Shown in pieces: positions 22,600 through 33,841 of a stretch of DNA of 64,000 bases. Source of the stretch: Dama dama (Eukaryota; Chordata; Mammalia; Artiodactyla; Cervidae). A program made the position numbers and the translations under genes. Below the pieces are notes generated by a model that was given only the letters and a program-made list of their open reading frames with translations, did not search any database and was not told the DNA's origin. Position 1 is the stretch's first letter, and every line of letters begins with the position of its first letter. The stretch spans positions 66,363,001 to 66,427,000 of the forward strand of contig NC_083701.1 in the NCBI RefSeq assembly GCF_033118175.1, read 5' to 3'.

Positions 22600-22780
22600 A
22601 GAAAAAGCAAAACATGAGTTTATGTGGATATTAAAATACTAGAAGCAAATACAATAAACTGCTGATGGAACTTTCCTCAGAGGAGAATTATGGGAGGAAA
22701 ATAGATTTTCACGTACTTCTTTATTTATTATTTGAAATAATCTTATCAGGTAATGACAAAAGATATTCCTATGTCAGGAC
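22600..22780 (+). repeat. Old L1 (L1ME-like) 3' fragment
   Basis: 'atactagaagcaaatacaat', 'aactgctgatggaactttcc' and 'gattttcacgtacttcttta' resemble the 3' end of an old L1. This may be the other half of the fragment at 19700-20260, split by the rearranged L1. Weak. Confidence 0.35.
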
Positions 22781-22978
22781 TAGAAAAGTCTTACCACTGT
22801 TATGACCATGGCCATGTAAGTATGTGTATGCTAACAGGCAGGAACTAGAGAAGAATGTGGGGTATAGAGATAGATAATGTTTTAGGTTAGTTGTATTGTA
22901 TTTTCCCTTCTCTACTTTGTTTTTAATCAAGTGCTATTGTTTAAAAATATTTTACACAGGTTACATTTAAGTAGTACA

Positions 22979-23178
22979 CTGGGTTTCCCTTGTGGCTCAG
23001 CTGGTAACGAATCTGCCTGCAATGCAGGAGACCTGGGTTCAATCCCTGGGTTGGGAAGATCCCCTGGAGAAGTGAAAGGCTACCCACTCCAGTATTCTGG
23101 ACTGGAGAATTCCATGGACTCTATAGCCCATGGGGTCGCAAAGAGTTGGACACGACTAAGTGACTCACTCACTCACTA
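22979..23178 (+). mobile_element. Bov-tA SINE
   Basis: 'gggtttcccttgtggctcag', 'gggttcaatccctgggttgg' and 'ggtcgcaaagagttggacac'. A weak possible TSD is TAGTACA (22972-22978) against TAGTATA (about 23178). Confidence 0.9.
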
Positions 23179-23354
23179 GTATAAAAACTAAATTTTCAAA
23201 GAGGGGTAAAATGCATTTGCTATCATTTCATAAGAATATTCACTATTGGTTTTATAATCAGAAAATAACTTTGTTACTAAAGTTAGAGAAGTTTCTCATA
23301 TACATTTTGGAAAACACAGAAAGTTAGTTTAAAAAAAAAAAAAAGTAGATCAGC

Positions 23355-23415
23355 AGCCTGGCAGTCTACAGAGTTGCAAAGATCAGACATGACTGAAGCA
23401 ATTTGGCACAGTACA
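23355..23415 (+). mobile_element. BovA SINE tail fragment
   Basis: 'cagcctggcagtctacagag' and 'gatcagacatgactgaagca' are the last ~60 bp of the A unit, following an A-run at 23331-23344. Confidence 0.6.
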
Positions 23416-23575
23416 GAAAATATATTAAATTTAGAAAAAAAAAGATCTTAACATTTAAAGACAATACACCTCTCAGGCACAATTCTAACTTACTGTTCTT
23501 TAAACAAAGTTCAAATTGAGATGTAGAGAGGATGAAATCACAGAATTTGCAGTCAGAAAGCTATAGAAATCTCAC

Positions 23576-23785
23576 GGTTGTTGTTGTTTAGCCTCTAAGT
23601 CACGTCTGACTCTGAAGACCTCACGGACTGTAACCCACCAGACTCCTCTGTCCGTGGTATTTCCCAGGCAAGAATACCAGAGTGGGTTGCCATTTTCTTC
23701 TCCAGGGGACCCTCCCAACCCAGGGATTAAAGCTATATCTCCTACATTGCAGGCGTATTCTCTACCCCTGACTCACCTGGGAAGC
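23576..23785 (-). mobile_element. Bov-tA SINE
   Basis: Antisense element starting with a GTTGTTGTT tail and ending 'gactcacctgggaag'. The TSD AGAAATCTCAC lies at 23565-23575 and 23786-23796 (identical). Confidence 0.92.
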
Positions 23786-24059
23786 AGAAATCTCACAGAG
23801 TTAACCTGAAATCATATCAAATCTACCACAGAGAAATATAGAGCACCAAGCTCCTTTCAAGCTGACATCCTTAGTGATTGGCTTATTACTACCCTGGAAG
23901 CTCCCCTCGTTTCCTCCTCTGCTTCATGCTTGTGTGTGTGTGTGTGTTGCCGTGTTTTGAACCCAGTCCTAATTACAGAGCTTGGTACATTGTGAACACT
24001 CAACTTATTTTTAAATGAATAAATGATGCTTTGAAATGCAATAAAATAACTTTTAAATG

Positions 24060-24232
24060 GGAATAGAAGAGATTGGAGCAAAAGACAAGAAAGAAGAAGA
24101 GAATGAGAAAATGGGGGGAGATAGGAGGAAGGAAGGAAGAAAGGATGGAAAGAAGGAAGGAAGAAAAGGAAAGGAAGAGGGAAAGGAGGGAAGGAAGAGA
24201 CATTAGTTAGAAAGAAAGGGAAGTGATGGAAT
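24060..24232 (+). repeat. Polypurine (GGAA/GA-rich) tract
   Basis: About 170 bp of nearly pure purine with many GGAAGGAA and GAAAGG units and a G6 run. The antisense ORFs across it (23857-24312, 24000-24203) are serine/leucine/proline-rich products of the repeat and are not genes. Confidence 0.85.
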
Positions 24233-24865
24233 GAGTCAGAAACTGCCCTTTCTGTCCTCGTTTTATTTTTCTTCTCTGTGATTACAGTAGTCAAACGAGA
24301 AATCAGGCACACCAGGTCTTTTTTCAGAGACTGACTTCAGTAATGGCTGTGGCAACACTTTCAGAATTTATTAGCTTCTGGAAAAAAAGGGATGAGACTT
24401 GAAGAGGGAGCCTATAATAACATTTATTCTGGACCTCTGTTTAATCTGAAGCTACACATCTGGGAAGGTAGAGAAGTCAAAAGGCCCAGTTCAGCCTTTC
24501 CGTTGCCGCAAAGGGCAGATGGTTTTATAAATAGCATAGCACGAAGAAAAAAGACAATAGCTAGCTGAAACTGACACCCTATCACTTAACAGAAATAAAC
24601 GTTGAATAAAACACAGAGGTAAATCATGTCCAGATTGAAGAAGCATGAGCCACAGGTGGTTTAGCATAAACCTAACCTTGCATTCTAAAAAGATTCTTCC
24701 CATTTTTCTGCTAGGAAGATGGGAATAGGATGGTAAAAGAGAGGGGGAAAGGAAAATAATGAACGATATTTCTCCAAGGCTTTTAGTTTTTTGTCCATTT
24801 TGGTCTCTCCCTGAGATCCTTGGCAAATCTATTTTAGATGGGCAGTAACATTATGAAGCATATTT
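24233..24865. other. No gene or recognised repeat
   Basis: About 630 bp of single-copy-like DNA. The antisense ORF at 24491-24826 (111 codons) has no recognisable domain. Confidence 0.45.
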
Positions 24866-26425
24866 TTAAATTTTTTATTGCAAGATATTTGCTTTACAAT
24901 ACAGTTGGTTTCTGCCATATATCAAAATGAATCAACCACAGGAATACGTATGTCCCTTCCCTCTTAAACCTCTGTCCCATCCCCCTCCTCACCCCACCCC
25001 TCTAGGTTGCCACAGAGCACTGGGCTGAGCTCCTTAGGTCAAACAGCAAATTCCCACTGGCCATCTAGTTTACATATGGTAATGTATATGTGTCCACGCT
25101 ACTCTCCCGATTTGTCCCACCATCGCCCTCCCACACTGTGTCCACAAGTCTGTTCTCTATGTCTGCATCTCCATTACCACCCTGAAAATAGGTTCATCAA
25201 TACCATCTTTCTAGATTCCATACACATGTGTTAATATACATCATTTGTCTTTCTCTTTCTGACTTACTTCACTCTGTACGATAGGCTCTAGATTAATCCA
25301 CCTCATTAAGACTATCTCAAATGGATTAGTTTTTTAAACTAGAGTATCATTCTGTTGAGCATATGTACCACAATTTCTGTATCCATTCATCCACTGATGG
25401 ACATCTAGGCTGCTTCCATGTCCAGGTTATTGTAAAAAGTGCTGCAACAATCACCAGGGTGCATGTGTCTCAGGTTTGGTTTTCTCAGGGTATATGCTCA
25501 GAAGTGGGATTGCTGGGTCATATGGTAGCTCTATTCCTAGTGTTTAAAGGAATCTCCACAGTGGTTGTATCAATTTGCATTATCACCAACAGTACCAAGA
25601 GGGCTTCATTTTCTCCAGCATTTATTGTTTATAGGTTTTTTAAATGATGGTCATTCTGACCACTCTGAGGTGATACCTCATTGTGGTTCTGATTTTGCAT
25701 TCTCTAATAATAAGCGAGGTTGAACATCTTTTCATGTGTTTTTTTGGTCATCTGTATGCAAGAAGATCCAACCAGTCCATCCTAAAGGAGATCAGTCCTG
25801 GGTGTTCATTGGAAGGACTGATGTTGAAGCTGAAACTCTGATACTTTGGCCACCTCATGCAAAGAGTTGACTCATTGGAAAAGACCCTGATGCTGAAAAA
25901 GATTGAAGGCAGGAGGAGAAGGGGATGACAGAGGATGAGATGACTGGATGGCATCACCGACTTGATGGACATGGGTTTGGGTAGACTCCGGGAGTTGGTG
26001 ATGGACAGGGAGGCCTGGCGTGCTGCGGTTCATGGGGTTGCAAAGAGTCGGACACAGCTGAGTGACTAAACTGAACTGACTTAAGTCTTCTTTGGGGAAA
26101 TGTCTGTTTAGGTTTTCTGCCCATTTTTTGGTTGGGTTGTTTGTTTTTCTGGTATTGAGTTGTTTGTATACTTTGGAGACTAATTCTTTGTCAGTTGTTC
26201 ATCTGAGATTGTTTTCTCCCATTCTGAGGACTGTCTTTTAGTCTTGTTTATTGTTTCCTTTGCTGTGCAAAAGGGTTAAGTTTAATTAAGTCTCATTTGT
26301 TTAATTTCATTTTTATTGCCATTACTTTAGAAGGTAGGTCAAAAAGGACCTTGCTGTGATGTATGTCAAAGAGTGACTGCCTATATTTTCCTCCAAGAAC
26401 TTTATAGTTTCTAGCCTTACATGAA
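24866..26425 (-). mobile_element. L1 3' half (antisense), BovB-interrupted
   Basis: Antisense L1 from its 3' tail ('tttattgcaagatatttgct') through the 3'UTR ('accccacccctctaggttgc') into ORF2: 'atccattcatccactgatgg', 'gtgggattgctgggtcatat', 'gtcttctttggggaaatgtc', 'caaaaaggaccttgctgtg'. The two halves join across the BovB insertion. It is 5'-truncated and diverged. Confidence 0.8.
25757..26084 (+). mobile_element. BovB 3'-end copy nested in L1
   Basis: 'ccaaccagtccatcctaaag', 'ttggaaggactgatgttgaa', 'gagatgactggatggcatca' and 'ctaaactgaactgact' are the BovB 3' end. It separates the L1 segments 'tcatctgtatg' and 'gtcttctttgg', which are contiguous in L1. Confidence 0.85.
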
Positions 26426-26550
26426 CTATTTTTGAAGTAAGCTTCTTGCTTTAATCCAGTAGGGCTAAAGAAATATATACTCTCTTGTTAAGCTGTACAC
26501 TCACCCTAGAGGGAAGGAGAGGACTGAACAAACCGTGAGTCTGTAAGTAC

Positions 26551-26595
<45 letters not shown>

Positions 26596-26612
26596 TGTGT
26601 GCGCGCATGCTT
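26551..26612 (+). repeat. (GT)n microsatellite
   Basis: About 60 bp of GT dinucleotides with GC interruptions at the 3' side (GTGCGCGTGTGTGCGCGC). Alternating purine-pyrimidine sequence. Confidence 0.95.
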
Positions 26613-26744
26613 GAGATGTGAAGAGTATTGTGGAGTCTGGTCAAGGGACTGGGGTAAAATAAAGCTGGTGAAACATATCTATGATTATAGATCATCGTAG
26701 CATGGCTTCTTCTTTCATGATCAAACTCAAACTCCTTCACAATC

Positions 26745-27200
26745 TCCCTCCTGCTTGCTAACGTGAGCTCATCCTCTACTTCCCTTCACGTGCATTTATG
26801 CTATCTTTCTGACTCCCCCTCAGGAGACATGCTCATTTCTGCCTTGTACCTTTAAATGTGCTGTTCCCTCTGTGTGAAAAGTTCTTCCTACCCTCGTATA
26901 CCTAGCCTATTGCTGTACATGCCCCAAGACTTGGTTTATGAAACATTTTTGTTATGGCCCTTTCCACAAGCTCCCCAAAAAGGATGAGTTGCAGTTTAAT
27001 TTCTTCCTCTTCTGTGACTGCACAACTCTTTGCTCATGTGTCTACCACAGAATTTTATCATCTGTTCATGTATATTTGCATATATTTCTTTCCTTCTAGA
27101 CCCTGAGATGCTCAAGGACAGCAGCCATCTTATTCTGTTCCCAGTACTTAAGTAATGCCTAGCATGGAGAAGACCCTTAATAGAGATATGTCAGATAAAC
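26745..27200 (+). repeat. L2-type LINE 3' remnant
   Basis: 'gtgctgttccctctgtgtga', 'tctaccacagaattttatca' and 'gcctagcatggagaagaccc' follow L2 3'-end order. Confidence 0.45.
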
Positions 27201-27479
27201 TACATTAAGAAGCATTCAAATTCCAGCAATTCCAAGGAAGACGGATTCATGCCACTTCACCTCTTAAAATGAAGGGAATGATCCTGAAAGAAACACTTAA
27301 GCATGGCTGAAGTTTGGCAGAAAGACCACACAAACATTGAGGAAGAGAGGGTAAAATCAAAGGTGGTAGGTCTTGGCATTATCCACTTGTCCCCTCTACA
27401 TATTACTAATGGGATAAGGCTATTATCAGGATCTGAGTAGTAGCAGAATCCAGTCAATAAGAAGGAAAACAAACCATGG

Positions 27480-27690
27480 GTTCAAATCACCACTTGGCGC
27501 CTTGATCTTGAATGAAATAACACACTTGGGTATGATCACACTTGAGTGCAATCTTGGAGAAATAAATATATCTCTGTGCCCACTTTCTCAACTGTAAAAT
27601 GTGCCTGTTGTGAGGGTGAAATACATTAACAGGTGTAAATACTAAAAATAGTTCCTAGCTTGGAGATACACAAATTCATAACTTACTGCA
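27480..27690 (-). repeat. MIR-like fragment (antisense)
   Basis: 'ttgagtgcaatcttggaga', 'cactttctcaactgtaaaat' and 'tgttgtgagggtgaaataca' follow antisense MIR order. Confidence 0.4.
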
Positions 27691-28349
27691 TCAGTGACAT
27701 TCTAAAATCCAAAGTGGCCAGGGTGGGAAGCAGAATCCAGCTGAGGTACAAAGTTCAACATTCTCAATCCCAAGTTGGATGTTTTCTACTTGTTCTGTTT
27801 GGATGGCATGAACTTAAGCTGTGGGACAACTAAACTTCAAATGGTAAATTCATTTTTCAGCTTTTAAAAAGGTTATGCAGAAAATATTTTTGCATAATAT
27901 TGGAATTTTCTGGAAAAGAGCAGTTAACCTACTGGTGCTTTGTGGAAATTTAATGATGCTGTAGTACATAATAAACTGTGGGCATGTGTATGTGACTAAG
28001 AGATTTCCATGAGATACATGATATTGCAGAGGAATATGGTGGTTGGAGACTTCCCAGTCAATGGGAGAATTGCTTATTTCCCTGATACATACATTGAACT
28101 CAGAGCAGCCAAGGATGACATATTAAATGAGGTTCTGCACTACTTCAAAATGGGTTTATGTTTACACCTCATTGTGAGATTTTTTTTCAATGGTTTAAAA
28201 TGACTCAGAGGAAGTTATGTAATGTTTATGGAGACATGTGCTAGAAAATAAACCAGGAACCACAATTGTAGTGTTAGAAGTAGCTCTTGAATAAGCCTTC
28301 ACATTTATTTATTTACAGAATGTCTTAAACAACAAATAGGTTATTAAAG
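27691..28349. other. No gene or recognised repeat
   Basis: About 660 bp of single-copy-like sequence. ORF 28009-28203 has no recognisable domain. Confidence 0.4.
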
Positions 28350-29010
28350 GACTTTCAGTTCTGGTAATGGCAGCGCAGTTTGTATTGAACTAACCTTCAC
28401 ACTGATGACAGCTATACATTCTAGACTAAAAAATAGTCTCTTGGCAGGCACTGGAAATCAAACAAAAGCAAATGGACACTTAAGGAGATACAATCTATGA
28501 AAGATGGGATACAAATCAGGTGAGAATCAAATTTTTACAACTTTTCCCCCAAGGTCACTGCCTAGTTTGCATGAAAAAAAAGGACAGAAAGAATTAACCT
28601 TACTGGGTTCAAAAGTTGGAGGTTGGATTTTGGGCTGCCAGCACAGCTAGGAATTAAGGGGGTGATATCCTGGAAAGGAGGTAGTTATGGAGAAAGGAGC
28701 ATTTATCTGCAGAAAAATCCCTCTCAAAATTTTGACTGATCCTAAAGCTATGAACGTCCTTGGTGTGACTCCAAGCAGAAGTCAGTAGGATGCACAGCAG
28801 GAAGCGAAAGAGCTGAAGAGATGTCAGCAGGCAATGTTGGAGAGACACAGTTTGGAGTTCAAGTCCTAGTAAGTTAGAAGGAATTAGTAAACACTTTGGG
28901 TTTCTCATTAAAACCCCAGAAGGACCACGCCTTAGAAATAAGGACAATACTCCAAGACTAAAGGGAGTATCTTTGCAACTGAAGGCTGAATCTAAATAAG
29001 TCTTCCCCTA
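28350..29010 (+). repeat. Old L1 (L1M/HAL1-like) 5' region
   Basis: 'gcgcagtttgtattgaacta', 'tttcccccaaggtcactgcc' and the following text resemble the 5' untranslated part of an old L1 or half-L1. Assignment is from recognition and weak. Confidence 0.35.
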
Positions 29011-29189
29011 ATAAAGCACTAAAGTCAAGCCTCTATAGATATGAGATAGTATTTCAGTAGTTTGGTATTTGCTAAAATTAAATTCAATACTTTTAAAATA
29101 AAAATGACAAAATCCAACATGTTTTCAGCAATAAAACATACTGTTAAATTTAAAATAAGAAATTATTGCTCCCAGTTTTAAGATAAATA

Positions 29190-29515
29190 ATTACTAAGGA
29201 TGTAATGTACAACATGATAAATATAATTAATACTGCTGTATTGCATATATGAAAGCTGTTAAAAGAATAAGTCCTTAAAGTTCTCATCACAAGGAAAAAT
29301 GTTTTTTCTCTATTTCTTTAACTTTGTATCCACATGAGAAGATGAAATCACTAAACTGTGTTCACTAAATTGTGAACATCACTAAATTTAGTGAACTAAA
29401 TGAGTTTACTAAATTGTGAACATCATTTCATGATGTATGTAAGTCAAATCATTATACTATATACCTTAAACTTACATAATGCTGAGAATCAATTATATCT
29501 CAATAAAACAAAGAA
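29190..29515 (+). mobile_element. Old L1 (L1MA-like) 3' end
   Basis: 'gatgtaatgtacaacatgat', 'ctgctgtattgcatatatga' and 'agttctcatcacaaggaaaa', ending 'caattatatctcaataaaac', form the L1MA-type tail. A local repeat of 'actaaattgtgaacatc' units at about 29365-29425 is a small internal duplication. Confidence 0.55.
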
Positions 29516-29845
29516 AAAAACAAATTATTAGGTGAAGAAGATGGAAAAAGTAACCTATAATTCAAGAGAATATGTATAGTCTAGAGAATGAGACATATGG
29601 ATGAGATGGGTTGAAATCAACAGATTAAAAACTTTACAATAATCACAATAAATATGTTAAGGATTTAGCAAAAGGAAAAGATGGTTATAATGAATTAAGA
29701 GATAGAGAATCTCAGGATAGACATGAAACTTCTAAAAAAATATAAAATTTAGAACTAAAAATAAAGTATCAGAAAACAAACCTTTATTAATGGGCTTAGA
29801 ATGCACTAGAAATGACCAGTGGACTTGAACTCAGGTAAACAGATG

Positions 29846-29992
29846 AGATGGTTGGATAGAATCATGGACTCAATGGACATGAACTTGGGCAAACTCTGGG
29901 AGACAGGGAGGGACAAGGAGGTCTGGTGTGCTGTAGTCGACGGGGCTACAAAGAGTCAGACATGACTTAGTGACTAAACAACAACAACAAAT
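29846..29992 (+). mobile_element. BovB 3'-tail fragment
   Basis: 'gatgagatggttggatagaa', 'ggtctggtgtgctgtagtcg' and 'gagtcagacatgacttagtg' are the last ~145 bp of BovB, ending in CAA units. Confidence 0.75.
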
Positions 29993-30063
29993 AGATCTTC
30001 AAACTGAAGCACAAAGAGGAAAAATGTTTAAAAAATAAAGGAAAAGAACCTCAATCACTTATG

Positions 30064-30348
30064 CTGCTGCTGCTGCTGCTGCTGCTGCTAAGTCACTTCA
30101 GTCATGTCTGACTGTGCGACCCCAGAGATGGCAGCCCACCAGGCTCCCCCGTCCCTGGGATTCTCCAGGCAAGAACACTGGAGTGGGTTGCCATTTCCTT
30201 CTCCAATGCATGAAAGTGAAAAGTGAAAGTGAAGTCGCTCAGTGGTGTCTGACTCTTAGCGACCCCATGGACTGCAGCCCACCAGGCTTCTCCGTCCACG
30301 GGATTTTCCAGGCGAGAGTACTGGAGTGGGGTGCCATTGCCTTCTCTG
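30064..30348 (-). mobile_element. BovA2 SINE with (TGC)n tract and exact 12-bp TSD
   Basis: Starts with about nine CTG units (30064-30089), then two A units in tandem in antisense: 'agtcacttcagtcatgtctg' to 'gggttgccatttccttctcc', and 'gaagtcgctcagtggtgtct' to 'ctggagtggggtgccattgc'. The TSD CAATCACTTATG lies at 30052-30063 and 30349-30360. Two A units without a tRNA head define BovA2, and its tail is a known seed for AGC microsatellites in bovids. Confidence 0.95.
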
Positions 30349-30689
30349 CAATCACTTATGAGACAACAGCAAAAAAGACTTTTGTATAACTGAAGTCTCT
30401 GAAGGAGGACAGAAAGAAAATAGGGCAAAGACATATTTGAAATCCTTCAAATTTGATGAAAAACAGAAATTCACTGATCCAGGAAGTTGAGTGAATGCCA
30501 AGCAGGGTAAACACAGAGAAAAACAGAACTAGGCTTACCATGATAAAATGGCTAAAAAAAAATCCAATAAAGAAAAATCTTAAAGCAGCCGAATATTAAA
30601 AAAAAAAAAAAAGATGATATAGAAGAACAATATAAAAATAACAGCCAAATTCTCATTAGAAGTCACAGATTCAAGAAGACAAAAGGCAG

Positions 30690-31330
30690 TATATGAATAA
30701 TCTTCGTTAATTATCAGGAAATTCAAATTAAACCACAATAAGATTTTATTTCACTAAAGTTAATAAAATTTTAAAAAGATGAATAATGTCAAATGTTGGT
30801 GAGGATGTGGAACACCTGGAATGTTCATACACTGCTAATAGAAATGCAAAGTGCTACAACCATCTTGGCAAACTCTTTTATAAACCTCAACACACATCTA
30901 CCTATTACCCAGAATTTACACTCTAGGTAATCTACCCCCCATAATTGCCAATGAAAACATACATGTTCGCAAAAATATTTGAAGAATAATGTTCCTTACA
31001 GCTTTCACTGCTCCAAACTGGACATAACCCAAATGCTCATGCCTCCCTGGCGGCTCAGTGGTAAAGAGTCTGCCTGACAGTGCAGGAGACATGGGTTCGA
31101 TCTCTGGGTCAGGAAGTCTCCCTGGAGAAGGAAATGGCAACCAACTGCAGAATTCTTGCCTGGGAAATCCCATGGACTGAAATCCATGAAGTCCCAGGGG
31201 AGCCGGGTGGACTATAGTCCATGGGGTCATAAAAGAATTGGACACAACTTAGCAGCTAAGCAACAGCAACAAAGAATACTACTCATTAATAGTAAGAGAT
31301 GGATTAGGAATGAGGTTAGCATCATGGTAG
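30690..31330 (+). repeat. Old L1 ORF2 3' region, SINE-interrupted
   Basis: 'tgttggtgaggatgtggaac', 'catacactgctaatagaaat' and 'ctgctccaaactggacataa', continuing after the SINE with 'aagaatactactcattaata', follow the sense end of L1 ORF2. Confidence 0.55.
31036..31262 (+). mobile_element. Bov-tA SINE
   Basis: 'cctccctggcggctcagtgg', 'gggttcgatctctgggtcag' and 'ggacacaacttagcagctaa'. It has an extra ~20-bp internal segment ('gaaatccatgaagtcccagg') relative to most copies here. Confidence 0.88.
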
Positions 31331-31379
31331 TATTAGTTATTCTTTTTTTCTTTCCCTGTTGATTAACAACGAATCAGAC

Positions 31380-32060
31380 GCTCAGAGCAAAAAAAAAAAA
31401 AAAACCCCAAAACCTCTGCACAGCATTCCAGGATTCCTGAGAGATCCATTCATCTGTGTGCATGAAAATAGGTAGATTTGATTGAAGAGGAGATTGCAGA
31501 GAGAAGGGAGCGGGGTAACATAGCTGGCAGAAGCAGGTTCTGCAGATGGTCAGCATGACCTTTGTGGCAGAGGAGATCAACAGAAGGTGGGAGTGGATGT
31601 CTGCTCAGCCAGATATCCTGCAGCTGGAGGGATCCATTGTTCTCTCTGAGTCCACAGTGACTCAGGGTAGGGATACAAAAGGAAAGTAGATGGACAAAGA
31701 GAATTGAAGGAAAATGTCTCCTGCTGTCTGTGGTGGGGTTCTAACAAAAGAACCCCACTGATCTCTAGGACTCCCTCCTTAGGGATCCCCCTACTAAGCC
31801 GTGTGCATAACCAAGGAAATAAGTACTAAGTACACACCTCCCCCCAACCTTAAGTAAGTCAGCTCTGCTAAGAAAAACCAAAAGCTTGTGCTATAGCTCC
31901 ACCTTCTGGAAAATAAAAGAAGGGTCCCCAATTACCAAGCCATTGAATTATTAGAATCAAAGTAAACAAAACCTTGCCTAATAGAACTGTGTTCACTACT
32001 TCAAATGCATATATCATCAGACACCATAAAAAGTTCATAGCAATACAGCACCACAAAAAG
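31380..32060 (+). mobile_element. Old L1: 5' untranslated region
   Basis: The stretch upstream of ORF1-like sequence, with 'ctgcagatggtcagcatgac', 'ctccaccttctggaaaataa' and 'actgtgttcactacttcaaa'. Its position directly before ORF1, on the same strand, supports a 5'UTR/promoter region. An A-run lies at 31390-31405. Confidence 0.4.
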
Positions 32061-32224
32061 AAAATGACGATTTTCCAGCAACTGAATCCAAGAACGAGGA
32101 ATACTGTGATCTAACTGAAGAAGAATTCAAAATAGTTGTTACAGGGAAAATTAAAAAACCACAAGAAAAATAAGAAGGCAAAACAATCCTCTAAGGAATA
32201 AAATCTATCAAGGGAAGGAGTGTT

Positions 32225-32950
32225 TTATGAAAGAGATAGAAATTCTAAAAAAGAGCCAAACAGAAATTCTGGAGATGAAGAATTCAACAAAGGAGATGAA
32301 GACTGTATTATAACTTATTGGAAACAGAACAGATAGGATGAAAGAGAGAATTAGTGAACTGGAGGATAGGAATCTAGAAATGCTTTGGGTGAACAAGGAG
32401 ACAGAACTAAGATTTTTTTTATATATAAAGAAACTCTATGAGGGTTATCAGACTTCGTTAGAAAAGCCAACATAAGAATAATGATTATTCTAGAAGAAGA
32501 GGGAAAGAAGTAAGCAGAGAGTTTATTTAAAGAAATACTAGCCAAGAACTTCCCAAACATAGGAGAGGAACAGGATATACAAATCCACAAAGCTAACCTA
32601 GCACTTTATTATGTTAGCACAAAAAGACCCTCTCCAAGATACATTATATTAACACTGTCAAAAGTCAGTAATATAAATCTTAAAAGCTGTCAGTGTAAAA
32701 GGACAGTAATCAACAAAGGAACCCTCAGCCTATCAGCAGATTTCACAACAGAAGCTCTGTAGGCCAGGAGACAGTGGAACAACATATTCAAAATATTGAA
32801 AGATAAAAAGAACCAGCCAAGAATGCTTTATCTTACAAAGTTATCTTTCTGATATGAAGGAGAAATAAAGGTTTTCACAGACAAACAAAAGCTGAGAGAG
32901 TTAACCACTACTAGATCTGCTCTACAAGAAATTTAAAAGGGGCACTTTAA
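32225..32950 (+). pseudogene. Old L1 ORF1 relic (RNA-binding chaperone)
   Basis: ORF1 normally makes the trimeric nucleic-acid chaperone of the L1 particle. Visible pieces are a lysine/glutamate-rich coiled-coil start (MKEIEILKKSQTEILEMKNS), then RISELEDRNLEM, and later LSADFTTEALQARRQWNNIF followed by QPRMLYLTKLSF. These are the recognisable ORF1 blocks in order. Multiple stops and frameshifts (for example after KEMKTVL) rule out function. Confidence 0.6.
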
Positions 32951-33807
32951 GTTGAAACAAACAAATAAACAAAACAAAAGCCATGAAAATCTCTGATTAA
33001 GGCAGTAAATAGCCATAGTATGAAAACTGTAACTCTTGTTTAGAATAGCATATTAAACTCTTAATTACAGCATCAAAAGTATTAAAAATAAATATAGCTA
33101 CAACAACTTGCTAACAAAATAATGGCATAAAAAGAGGTAATTTGGGACATCAAAGATACAAAAGGGAAAGAGTAAAAAATGTAACTACTATAGACAAATG
33201 AATGTAACTGAAGATAAATTGCTATCAGCTGGAAAAGGGCTATATACACATATATATACTCCCAACACCCAAGCACAAAATCATGCCAAGTAAAATAATA
33301 ACAAATCTTAAAAGAGAAATAGAGAATAATACAATAATTGTAGGGAACTTTAATAACTCACCATCAGTAATAGATGGATTATCCAGACAGAAAATCAAGA
33401 TGGAAATATTGGAATTCACCACATTTTAGAACAAGTGGAGTTAATGACATATATAGAACATTACATCTAATAGTAGCAGAGTGTACATTCTTCTCATGTG
33501 CACGTGGAATATTCTCCAGGATAGACCATATGATAGGAAAAGAAGTATTAACAAATTTAAGAAGATTGAAATCATACTACCTATCTTTTTTGACCACAGT
33601 GGTATGAACCTAGAAATCAAAAAGAGGGAAATGAAATTTACAAATATGTAGAAATTGAACAATGCTTATCTAAACATCTATTGTGTAAAAAAAGACATCA
33701 AAAGAGAAACAAAAAGTTACCTTAAAATGAATGAATATAAAAATATAGCATATCAACTATTGTGGGATGTAGCAAAAGCAGTTCTGAGAGCCAAGTTTGT
33801 AGCAATA

Positions 33808-33841
33808 CATATACATATATATATATATGTATATATATGTA
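33808..33841 (+). repeat. (CATA)/(TA)n tract in ORF2 relic
   Basis: A short run of ACATATACATATATATATAT type followed by GTATATATATG inside the L1 ORF2 relic. Confidence 0.8.

Larger units (their letters stand above)
29516..30690 (+). repeat. Old L1/HAL1-like ORF1 region, interrupted twice
   Basis: A-rich sense sequence such as 'taaaaactttacaataatca', 'gatagacatgaaacttct' and 'ttcactgatccaggaagttg' resembles the ORF1 zone of an old L1 or HAL1. It is split by a BovB tail (29846-29992) and a BovA2 (30064-30348). Not coding. Confidence 0.35.

Noticed and set aside
23857..24312. 151-codon antisense ORF rich in Ser, Leu, Pro and Phe
   Set aside because: It is the complement of a polypurine tract, so openness follows from composition.
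26501..26740. Antisense ORF with His-Thr repeats
   Set aside because: Translation of the (GT)n microsatellite.
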